This document shows positions 11,622 through 20,611 of a stretch of DNA of 64,000 nt, piece by piece; position 1 is the first letter of the stretch; each line of letters begins with the position of its first letter. The position numbers were made by a program, and so were the translations under genes. The DNA comes from Gymnogyps californianus. Lineage: Eukaryota > Chordata > Aves > Accipitriformes > Cathartidae. Under the pieces are notes generated by a model. The model did no database searches. It saw only the letters and a list, made by a program, of their open reading frames with translations, and had not been told where the DNA came from. Location: contig NC_059479.1 of the NCBI RefSeq assembly GCF_018139145.2, positions 2,046,001 through 2,110,000 on the forward strand, in the 5' to 3' direction.

Positions 11622-13561
11622 CGCCTTTAGGATTGGGTCTGATAGGCTCAGGTTTCCACTTCCCCGCTCCACCTTGGAGAAGAATTAAACTGGGGTCCTG
11701 CTGTAATTCGTTCGCTGACTTCCAGGCAACAGAAAGTAGCTGTTGAACTTGGAGGGTCTGCGAGGTTCCCGGAGAGCCAAAGCCACCCCAGGCAGGGAGG
11801 AAAGGAGTGGCCAGTGTGCTCCCACCTCGTCCCAGCGGGTCCCCGGGATCACTCTTGGCGGCTAAGCAAAGGGAAATGCCTCAAGGACTCCCACGTTTTG
11901 TTTTTCTTCTGTCAAAGAGGATTTGAAAAGTAGACAGTGAAACCTGAAATGATCACAAGTAAATTGGAATTTCACCTTCCCACCAGGTGCGGAAGACATT
12001 ACACCCATGGCAAATACTGGGGAATGAAAGTACCGATGGTATTGAAGACCCTTGCACAATAAGTGTCAAAGCCATGAATAAGAGCCTTCCTGCCTGTCTT
12101 CTATGCTAATCATCAGAAAACGTCCCCCTTTTGCCCAGCATACCGGCTAGGCATTCACTCTGATAAAACGCAGGGAAGAATGGCTCTTTGAAGCTACAGA
12201 AACCTTTGCTGGACTTCAAAGTCACACTTCTGTCTATTTCTTTCCTACTGTTCTCAAATACATCACTTAGGATTAGTAAATGAAAGAGATTAAAGCATTT
12301 CTACTTTCCATCGCTTCATATAGTCAATAGTGCTTTGTTTACAGGCAGCTGCTTAGTTTCCCACTGTCTAATCCCACCCTTTCTCCTGCTCCTACCACAC
12401 CAGGGAAGAAACATAGGCGAAGGTTACTGTGAAACTGCAAGAAGCTCTAGGGAGGATGGAGAGCTCACAGCAACTCGGCAAGCTGGTCGGTTTAAAAGCC
12501 AACCCCAAACTTGGTGTCCCAAGCCATTCCCCATCCCCAGCCATTTCCCTGCAGCAGCAGCCGGGTCCAGCAACGCCTGCTGTTGCCGGTACAGCTTTCC
12601 GTAAGCCCACGCTGCTGGCACTGGGAAAATGGAGTCAGCATCGCTGTGCAACACAGTTACTGCCCTGTTCGCCTCAAAAAGGGAAAAGCCAGCTACCAAA
12701 TTCCCCCAAACTGGAGGTTTGTTCTTATAACTACTTTCAGTTAATGCTCTCAAAGTTCTTTGCAACCAAAAATAACTAGTGAAACTTTTATTGAAAAGCG
12801 AAAGTATTAGTAAGTGGAGAATCCATTGCAGGCACTGAGGTACTGCAAGAGTGGCAAAGCAGCGGGGAACTCAGCGGTGAGACGGTTTTGTTGGGTTTTC
12901 CATCGCTGCTTTGCTTTCTTTGAATTCACATTTTGTGGTTTTCAAGTGAACGTTTGTAAGCCTTTAGAAATGATAGTTTGGTGGTGTTACGATTGCTCAT
13001 TAGCACTGCCATAGAATTGTCAGAAATGCTTACTTTTTCAGGTAGAAGTTGTTCCTTGTTTATCTATTAAGCCCATATTCAAACAGTTGCAGCATATCGC
13101 ACCTTACCTATAGTACTCATACCAGTCTGGAAGAATCCAAGTCCTATAGCCTTATGCAGAATTATCATCTATGCAAAAATCTTCCAAAAAACCAAGCAAC
13201 TCCCCCCCCAACCCAACAAAACCTTTTTTGAGCCTTCTGCATAATTAAAGTGAAATGAAGGACAGAAATAAAACCCAAGAAACTGAAGAAATGATAGAGT
13301 CTGTGGTTGTGAAGCCATAACCCTGGGCTGAGTGGTGGGAGTGAGTTACACATCATACGATCATTGTACCAACTGGGTGAGTAACAGGGAAGTGAAAACC
13401 CTCTAATGAATGTAGTTCTTGTCAAGAGAAGGCATAAAGCACATGCTGTGCCCAAAGAAAATACTGATTTATTTCCAAGGTCAGGGTCTGAGACTATATC
13501 AAAACACAACAAGTGCTGCCATAACCTAGAGACATTTCTGGACAAAACCCAGAGAACAGTG

Positions 13562-13591
13562 CCCCCCCCACCCCCCCAAAAAAAAAACCCC
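13562..13591. repeat. C8-A-C7-A10-C4 homopolymer cluster
   Basis: Adjacent homopolymers of C, C and A. Similar C-rich runs recur in the window (32528-32537, 37057-37065, 39367-39374). They look like simple slippage products. Confidence 0.8.
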
Positions 13592-16500
13592 AACCAGGAT
13601 CCCCACCCTTTGATCCGTCAGTTTTTGGCTTCTGTACCTATAAAACCTTTGTCTCACAAGATTTAGAGATAACCTGAGTACACATAGTGATAATCTAGAA
13701 AGAGATCCTTCAGATTTGAAAGGTTTTCACATTTGGTCTGTATCAGACCTCACAAGAAAAGGCTTTGCAGTGTTCAGTTATTTAAATGAACACACAGAGG
13801 ATGTCCTGCATGTTCAGACTGATAAAGTTACATTCACCTTACATCTCGTATGTGCAAAAGAAAATGTGAAGATGCAAAAATGTCAGTCCCAAACTTCACA
13901 CTGTTTTTTCTGACCTCAATTTGATGGGCTTGTGGAGAATGGGATATGTACGAAGCAGAAAGAATGGGCTTAATGGAATCACAGAATCCGATTTTAAAGT
14001 GTGCTTTTTACCTGCAGTAATTTTCTGTACTAACAAATGGTTGATCTGAATTCAGCTGCAAGCTGGCTGTTGCGAAGTTTTCTTGGGGTGCCAGGAGGAG
14101 GAAATAAAAGAATTGTAAACAGGATACTCGTGCACCGTAGGAAGTAATACGTAGAGGTTTTCCTTTATTTTCAGTACATGGAAGATGGCGGATATCTCTA
14201 CAATAAAAGGCAAATGGGAACAAACCCTGTCAGCTATGCTGATGAACCCCGCTTCATAACTGTGAGAATAACAGGGTTACGTGAGTAAGCGACAGCTGCT
14301 GTAGGTTTGCTTGTACCATCCCCGCTACGAGAGAGAATATTCTCAATATTATTACATTAAACAGGCTGTATATTCTGTTATGGTACCACTTCTGACAACA
14401 GCTAGGTACATTCCTCCCCTCATGTACTGCCCCCCATTTTAGATACAGGATTTAAAGTTTTGGCCTGCCTGAAACACAGAATGGTAAACTGGTTTTCTTT
14501 ATATTCACTTAACTCAGCATTTTAAAATGTATTGCTCCTTTTTTTTCCCCAGCAAGGCAACAGCAGTGGTGAACGTGGTGTACATGAAGAGCATCCTACT
14601 GCTTTAATCCTTAGTGAAAAGGAAGGAAAGTGAATTTTACATTCAGAAAACTAAATCTGTAGACTCGTGCTGCAGAATTTAAAGCACATGGCTGAGTTTC
14701 AAAGCAACTTGTCAGCTTGTTTAAACACCTCAGCATTAGATAGGTAAACAACACAGGCCTGTATTTTAAAGACCATAACTTAGCTAGACAATTGCTGGCA
14801 GGCAATTCCCATAGACTTATACGCCAGAAAAACTGGTATTTGACCTTGTGGCTGTCTGATGCAGAGCAGGGAAAAAAGACTCAAGTGATCGAGCATCTTT
14901 TCTCCTGTGTAACGAGTATCTGGGTCAGGCTGCTGGCAACGACCACTTGTGTCAGTAGTAAAGGTAAGCTTTTCAAAGCCGCCTTTCAAACCTGCTGCAT
15001 CAGGCTGTGTTTTGAGGAACAGCCAAAATCCTGGACTGTGTGCACAGATTGGAAAGTAGGGTTTCCATCGACCTCCCAGGCACATGGCTATGTAAGGTTT
15101 CGAAGGACACCCAATCCCTCTCAAACCTCCCCAGTTAGGACCCAGACATGAAGCCTAGACCAGGAGAGTCTGGCACACCTGGTTTTTACACACTGCAGAA
15201 GAAAAGGATCTACTTATGGAGGTTACGTTTCAGTATAAACAAAAATTGCTGCTGATGGAGATAACATGCAGTCTCTTTCTTTGCTGAAAGGGAGTTACAA
15301 GCCAAGAATGTAATGCATTAGGCTGAGGGCTAAGCTAAGGAGGCACAGCTATTCCTGTTGGAGCTCATGTGCGCTTTTGAGTCTAAGTTCTTGCTTAAAG
15401 GCATTTCAACTCCAAGGCGAGACCTTCGCTTATTTAGATTACCACGTACTCAAAGAAAGAGCACCTTTGAGATTTTACTACTACCCTTTTCATAAGTTCA
15501 AGTGTTTGGTATCTTTTTTAGGTCTTTTCACAATAAAGTTCATTTAGCCATGAATTTAGTAGGAAAAACACTGAGATGAGTGCAAAAGCACAAAGGGGTG
15601 CAAGGAACATTTTGCTCCCCTACACAGCCTGTTCCCTACTCTGCCCGTCTGTCCCCAAAGCCCACTACAGTTTGCATAATGAAGTGCCTGCTTACACGTG
15701 CTGTAGAGAAAGCCCCAATGTGGGATTGGTCTCCTCCGTCCTTTCAATCAACAGCAATCAGATCAGGGCATATCTACTTCTAGTTTGAACATTTGCTAAT
15801 GCGGGTATCATTGCAAATGTGTAACTCAAAATGCAAATAAACCAAAGGAAGAATTTACTAAATTGGGTGAAGAGCATGTTCCAAAGCCATTTACAAAAAT
15901 CACAGAGAATTCCGGTAGTTCAAGGCGTGCACAGCAAACACAGCAGAACAGCAAGCCAGCACAAAGCACCACTTCGCTGCCCCGGTCCTGACACTGCCCC
16001 GGCCTGCAGAGAGCATGAACTCTCCCCGACAAGAAAGACCTAACAGTTCCAAGTCATCTTTTGGGATGTCAAAAGGTTCAAGTCATTTGAAAGTCATCTT
16101 TCTGAGAAGCGAGATCTGGGGATCCTCCCTTCCTGCTATTTTGCTTTATGTCCAGCCAATCTATAAGGTGCAAAGGCGAGGTGCTGCCTGCTCTCCAGGT
16201 CACAACGTTGTTTTTTGTAAAGCCTGCAGTTGTCCAGGCACTCCCAGGTGAGGGCAGAACTTGCACCTTCCATCTGGCAAAGCTGTGGCTATTACATCTT
16301 TCTCAACACTTGACATTTTACCAGCTGACTCACTGACAGCCTGCGTGCAAGAGCAATTGTCAGCATGAGCTTTTCCAGTAGGAAAACATATGGAAAACAT
16401 TTGATTTTAATCAGTTTGCATCCCAAATTGTCCTGATTCCATGCTTTCTTCCCCAGTTTATTTGTTTATATGTTGCCATTTCAACCTTTAACACGACTCA

Positions 16501-17756
16501 GTTACATGTTTGCTGTTGAAACTACGTAGTCAGACAATCACTTTCTGGAAAGGATCCTACTCTTCACAAGGGTTTCATCTCTCTAAATTACTCCCTAGTT
16601 GTAGCTACTAAGATGTTTCTTATATTACAAGAAGATTACAAACTTTGTTTCTTATTTGGTTTGCTGTAGTTTACAAGGCAAAGGTCCTTCCCTTGATTAT
16701 CCAACTTTGCTCCACATTTCCAAGATGTACCAACTGCCATGCCCACGTTCCAACTCGCAAACCCTCCTCGCTCCAATGAGGGAGACTTTCCAACTGCTTA
16801 TCCTCACAGGCCTTAAAAACGACACTTAGAATAGCAATAAGAGAACATCAAGACAGTTCAGAAAGCACCTATTTGCAACAAACAGCATGCTTGCTTCAAC
16901 TCTAGAATTCTCTAAAGCTTGCTGAATTGGGACAAAGTCTTACAAGAGTGTAGTTTATGAGATTTCCCAAATTTCAGGTTCTGAACCTTGACAAAGAGTA
17001 GAAATGAAATGAAGCTGCCGGTACAGCTTAGAGGAGTCCTTTTGGCAAAGCATTTTACATTTGCAAAAAAAGTCCTTTTGAAAGTAATACCATTTTTTGC
17101 AGAAATTAAGGAAAAAAAAGTGCAACATTTTCCAGAAGTGGCAAGCATAACTTTGGAAAGTATTTTTGAAAAACATTTCTGAAATACAACGTTTCAGTTT
17201 TTCACTTTGAAAAATGTGTAAGGATGCTCCTATTTTCAAGTAGAAAAAAGGCAAAGCAGTACTTTGTTAACACAAGTTTGGGGTTTTTTAATACTTTTGC
17301 ATCAAAAGAGGTTGAAAAACCATAGAACTTTCATTTCTGCACAGTTAAAAGCAAACACTAAAACTTTCAGCTTCTTTCTCCTCACGTTACAAGTTTAGGT
17401 GAACATTTCAGACTGATTCTATACCTGGGCAATATCGTGGGCCCATGATTTAATTTCTTTCCAAACACACTGGGCCAATTCCATCTCAAATTTTAAAGAA
17501 AAACTTTTCCAAGCGGAAAGTTGGAATTAGCGATCACTCTCCTTCCAATAGGAGGATGAGGGAGCGATGGGGGAAGGAAAGGAAAGGCTGAGTACAGTAA
17601 CCACTGTGTTCAACTTTGAAAAATCCCAATAATAGTGGAATTTAGAAAGACTACCTTGAAAACTAATTACTGGTCTTGTTCGCACATCCAGTCGTTTGGA
17701 AAGGACAGAGTACGTGTTCTCTTGCACAGCCACTTTACATGATAGCAGGTTGCAAG

Positions 17757-17786
17757 ACTGATGGCATCTATTTCTCTCTCCTTTAG
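17757..17786 (+). promoter_or_regulatory. candidate splice acceptor before LPAR4 coding exon
   Basis: A pyrimidine tract (TTTCTCTCTCCTTTAG) ends in AG at 17785-17786. A branch-point-like CTGAT has its A at 17761, 25 nt upstream, which is the normal spacing. The exon would start at 17787, 153 nt before the LPAR4 ATG. A weaker alternative acceptor (TTTCTTCAG) ends at 17856; its use would remove the first upstream ORF and the start of the second. Confidence 0.5.
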
Positions 17787-17787
17787 G

Positions 17788-17817
17788 ATGAAAGGATTCG
17801 TGACGGAGACGTGGTAG
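17788..17817 (+). promoter_or_regulatory. upstream ORF 1 in LPAR4 leader (9 codons plus stop)
   Basis: If the exon begins at 17787, its second base starts an ATG that opens a 9-codon ORF ending in TAG at 17815-17817. It is too short to name a product. Its effect, if any, would be on ribosome access to LPAR4. It depends on the acceptor at 17786 being used. Confidence 0.4.
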
Positions 17818-17842
17818 CAAGGTGTCAAGCAACCTTCCTGGA

Positions 17843-17902
17843 ATGTGTTTCTTCAGGAAGAGAAGAGATCACTGCCTTATTTTATGGATGTCACTGAAGT
17901 AG
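17843..17902 (+). promoter_or_regulatory. upstream ORF 2 in LPAR4 leader (19 codons plus stop)
   Basis: ATG at 17843, TAG at 17900-17902. A second in-frame ATG at 17888 leaves a four-codon version if the first is skipped or spliced out. It ends 37 nt before the LPAR4 ATG, a short distance for reinitiation. Confidence 0.4.
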
Positions 17903-17973
17903 ACTTTGAAGTTCTTTGGAAGCACGTCACAAACTTGGCATGGGAAACCACAGCAACAATCATACCTGTTTGA
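17884..17973 (+). promoter_or_regulatory. upstream ORF 3, overlaps the LPAR4 start
   Basis: ATG at 17884 opens a 29-codon ORF ending in TGA at 17971-17973. It is out of frame with LPAR4 and runs 34 nt past the LPAR4 ATG (17940). Ribosomes that initiate here cannot simply reinitiate at the receptor ATG, so this uORF could lower LPAR4 translation unless bypassed by leaky scanning. It is retained with either candidate acceptor. Confidence 0.5.
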
Positions 17974-18986
17974 CAGATGATTCCTTTAAGTACAACTTGT
18001 ACGGAGCCGTGTACAGCGTGGTCTTCATCCTTGGTTTGATTACTAACTGCGCCTCCCTCTTTGTTTTCTGCTTTCGGATGAAAATGCGAAGCGAAACAGC
18101 CATTTTCATGACAAACCTGGCCGTTTCAGATTTGCTTTTTGTGTTCACTTTGCCTTTTAAAATTTTTTATAATTTCAACAGGCATTGGCCTTTTGGAGAT
18201 AGCCTGTGCAAGATTTCTGGTACAGCATTTCTCACTAACATCTACGGGAGCATGCTGTTCCTCACCTGCATTAGTGTTGACCGCTTCCTTGCTATCGTCT
18301 ATCCATTCCGATCTCGCACCATTAGGACCAGGAGAAATTCTGCCATAGTCTGTGCTGGTGTTTGGATACTGGTCCTCAGCGGTGGAATTTCAGCTTCATT
18401 GTTCTCCACAACTAACATTTCCAACACCAGCACAACCTGTTTCGAAGGTTTTTCCAAACGTATCTGGAAAACCTATCTGTCTAAGATCACTATATTTATT
18501 GAAGTGGTAGGGTTCATAATTCCTTTGCTACTCAACCTTACATGCTCTTCTTTAGTTCTCAGGACTCTCCGGAAACCTGCCACCTTGTCTCAGATTGGGA
18601 CAAACAAGGAGAAAGTATTGAAAATGATCATTGTGCACGTGGCCATTTTTGTCGTGTGCTTTGTGCCTTACAATTCCATACTCTTCTTGTATGCTCTTGT
18701 GCGGTCCCAAGCGATAGCAAATTGCTCCTTGGAGAGGTTTGCGAGGACAATGTACCCAATCACGTTGTGCATTGCAACAATGAACTGCTGCTTTGACCCG
18801 TTCATCTATTACTTTACGTCAGAATCCTTCCAGAAGTCTTTCAACATAAAAACCCAGATAAAAATGGATTCTCTTTTCAAGACTGAGACACCTCTAACAA
18901 AGACTGCGCTACCAGCACCACAGGATGAAATAAGTGACCAGGCTATTACAAATGGAGGAGACCCAACATCTGAATCACATTTCTAG
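17940..18986 (+). CDS. LPAR4: lysophosphatidic acid receptor 4 (LPAR4, formerly P2Y9/GPR23)
   Basis: A 348-residue rhodopsin-class GPCR in the plasma membrane. Known family role: it binds lysophosphatidic acid and signals through several G proteins, including G12/13, Gq and Gs. Its sequence is closely related to mammalian LPAR4 throughout, including SFKYNL before TM1 and the FKTETPLT tail segment. Approximate helices: TM1 21-45, TM2 53-76, TM3 90-113, TM4 134-155, TM5 183-206, TM6 226-250, TM7 268-292. Visible motifs are the Cys90-Cys167 disulfide pair, DRF at 114-116 in place of DRY, CFVPY at 240-244 (CWxP variant) and DPFIY at 286-290 (NPxxY variant). Cys10 and Cys262 probably form the second extracellular disulfide. 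N-glycosylation sequons are at Asn3, Asn7, Asn159, Asn162 and Asn261. The frame is open upstream only to a TGA at 17907 and has no earlier ATG; the chosen ATG has a good Kozak context (G at -3 and +4). The N-terminus is therefore about 22 residues shorter than the 370-residue human protein as I recall it. The coding region is a single exon, as expected. Confidence 0.97.
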   Translation: MGNHSNNHTCLTDDSFKYNLYGAVYSVVFILGLITNCASLFVFCFRMKMRSETAIFMTNLAVSDLLFVFTLPFKIFYNFNRHWPFGDSLCKISGTAFLTNIYGSMLFLTCISVDRFLAIVYPFRSRTIRTRRNSAIVCAGVWILVLSGGISASLFSTTNISNTSTTCFEGFSKRIWKTYLSKITIFIEVVGFIIPLLLNLTCSSLVLRTLRKPATLSQIGTNKEKVLKMIIVHVAIFVVCFVPYNSILFLYALVRSQAIANCSLERFARTMYPITLCIATMNCCFDPFIYYFTSESFQKSFNIKTQIKMDSLFKTETPLTKTALPAPQDEISDQAITNGGDPTSESHF

Positions 18987-18991
18987 CAAGA

Positions 18992-19123
18992 TGTTTACAC
19001 ATGGAGTTATCCCCCATTAACTTTTGATTAGCACCATGTGTGAAATAGTTGTTTCAGAATATGTGGGTTCACACATGGTGTTGAGGAAGAAAAGTTGCTG
19101 GGGGAAAACTACATAGGTAGACA
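18992..19123 (+). repeat. 132-nt near-palindrome (long hairpin) in LPAR4 3' UTR
   Basis: The two arms fold on each other over 132 nt. 19032-19044 is perfectly complementary to 19068-19080 (13 bp, 23-nt loop). The stem continues outward with 19028-19031/19081-19084 (two G-U pairs), an internal loop (2 versus 5 nt), then 19018-19025/19090-19097, 19010-19016/19099-19105 (including five C-G pairs), 19005-19008/19107-19110, 19001-19003/19112-19114 and 18992-18998/19117-19123. I count about 46 pairs by hand, four of them G-U. It begins 5 nt after the stop codon. It could be a hairpin-type MITE, a microRNA precursor or a structured regulatory element; sequence alone does not decide. Confidence 0.85.
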
Positions 19124-19439
19124 AATCCTTACACTGGGATGGTCCCATCAGATGCAACAGGTGAATATGAAATATAAAAATCCCAATGGATCTCCCTTTG
19201 GAGATTATGGATAGGTAACAACGTATGCACCAACTAAGGAGGGAACAGAACAGCTTCTTTAATCAGAAGATGCCAACATTTGGCATTTTTTCCCCCGGCA
19301 GTTGACATGGGACCAGTTGGGAAATAGAAAATCTAATTTTCTTAGAGATATCTGCCAATATTTCATGCCTTCTGGAGACGCATCATCATATGGTAACTCA
19401 ATAACTTCACACAGTATGTATGTTTGCTTAAAAAGGCAT

Positions 19440-19445
19440 AATAAA
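19440..19445 (+). terminator. polyadenylation signal AATAAA for LPAR4
   Basis: A canonical AATAAA 453 nt after the stop codon, followed within about 50 nt by a T-rich stretch suitable as a downstream element (19448-19490). It is the first canonical signal after the CDS, so it is the most likely end of the main mRNA. Confidence 0.6.
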
Positions 19446-20605
19446 AGCTTTTGGCTTTTCCTTATTTCACTGCAAGAGTATACATCCTGGTTTTACTAGA
19501 TACAGGCATGCTGAATTTATTGTATGGAGAGGTTTGAAGTGTAAATAATTGTTTTGAGAGTAGGCAAAACAGTTGCTTGGTGATAGAAGAGAAAAAATAT
19601 TAAGAGAAAAGAATAATTAATAATGCAGTTTTGAAATAAGTTTCATTTCTGTCAGATTAAGCTGTCTTTTAATTTATTTTAAATGCCACCTCGAGGGAGA
19701 AGTAAAAAGCTCATTACTGCTCTGTTGCACCTGGGCTTTTATGTCCCGGGAGATTGTACGTGACTCTTTCTGGTAAGGGCTAGGCTCTAAAGTCAGCTGA
19801 AAGAAAGGGCCTGAAATCCCAGAGTTCTGGCAAGGGCAAGTCTCTTCTATGGCAACTGAGGGCAGCTGAAGGGCTGAAGAACCACCGAGTGCTGACCTTA
19901 CTGAAGAGCTTGTTTGGATAGAGACAATCGGTGTCAGAGCATCCAATTAAGAGAAGATCTTGTATGTGATTGCTTGCTGGTTTTTGCTATACAGTCAACT
20001 AATTAAACTAGAGGGTCTCAAAGTAACTCCAAGAGAAGAGTAAGTAAAACGAGTTAGCCACACTCTTAGTCAGTTACAGCAATGTTTTCTTGTTTTTCAA
20101 TTAATTTATTACATATCCTGCATTCCCTTTTATAGATATAGATTATAGAAATATATGGAAAGTTACCTATCTGTATGTCATTGCATTTTACTAGATGGTT
20201 CATTTCTCCAGCCATTGTTTCATATTTGAAGCTATACTGACCTTAACAGGCCAATCCATTCTTAAGTGTAAGACACGTAAATGAGGAAAACAATTTAACT
20301 TGAAAAACTATGAAGTTACGACTTGTTAGATCAGTACTCTACATTTTCCACAGTACAGCATAAAGCTACTTTCTAGGACTATGTTGCCAAAAAAAAGACA
20401 GACAAAATATTAATTGAACAGATGTTTTCCACTCAAATATTTATCTTAAGTCTCTCAGATCAAGCCTCGTGAGATACTGAGAGCTACACATCAAATGTGA
20501 CTACTACTTAAAGCAATCAGAGATTTTTAAAATGTGAAAAGAATTCAGCTGCAAAAAATGTTAATGCTTTGAAGGGAATATTTATTTAGCACTACATTCA
20601 CTTTG

Positions 20606-20611
20606 AATAAA
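20606..20611 (+). terminator. possible distal polyadenylation signal
   Basis: AATAAA about 1.6 kb after the LPAR4 stop codon. It could end a long 3' UTR isoform. The hexamer is common by chance in AT-rich DNA, so this is weak. Confidence 0.25.

Larger units (their letters stand above)
7159..17786 (+). other. putative LPAR4 first intron / noncoding DNA
   Basis: No coding exon is recognisable in these 10.6 kb. The segment holds a G-quadruplex motif (8304-8324), an 18-T run (10892-10909), a 49-nt polypurine tract with 26 consecutive G (11573-11621) and a C/A homopolymer cluster (13562-13591). 16980-17350 is rich in degenerate TTTTGAAA / TTTCAAA-like words and may be an old unrecognised repeat. 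If the promoter at 6.6 kb does not serve LPAR4, this is simply intergenic DNA. Confidence 0.35.
18987..19460 (+). other. LPAR4 3' untranslated region (estimated)
   Basis: Runs from the stop codon to just past the AATAAA at 19440. Its first 137 nt are almost entirely a large hairpin, listed separately. No AUUUA-type instability cluster is evident. The 3' end is estimated about 15 nt after the signal; a longer form using the AATAAA at 20606 is possible. Confidence 0.6.

Noticed and set aside
13974..13992. AATCACAGAATC, resembling the end of a reversed CR1
   Set aside because: Only a dozen bases match; the diagnostic CR1 3' region is absent next to it.
14333..14344. GAGAATATTCTC palindrome, heat-shock-element-like
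   Set aside because: A 12-bp dyad is expected several times in a window of this size and there is no promoter nearby.
17916..17939. Upstream extension of LPAR4 beginning at TTG 17916
   Set aside because: It adds eight codons only by using a non-ATG start just after the in-frame TGA at 17907. The ATG at 17940 has a good Kozak context and aligns with the conserved N-terminal region.
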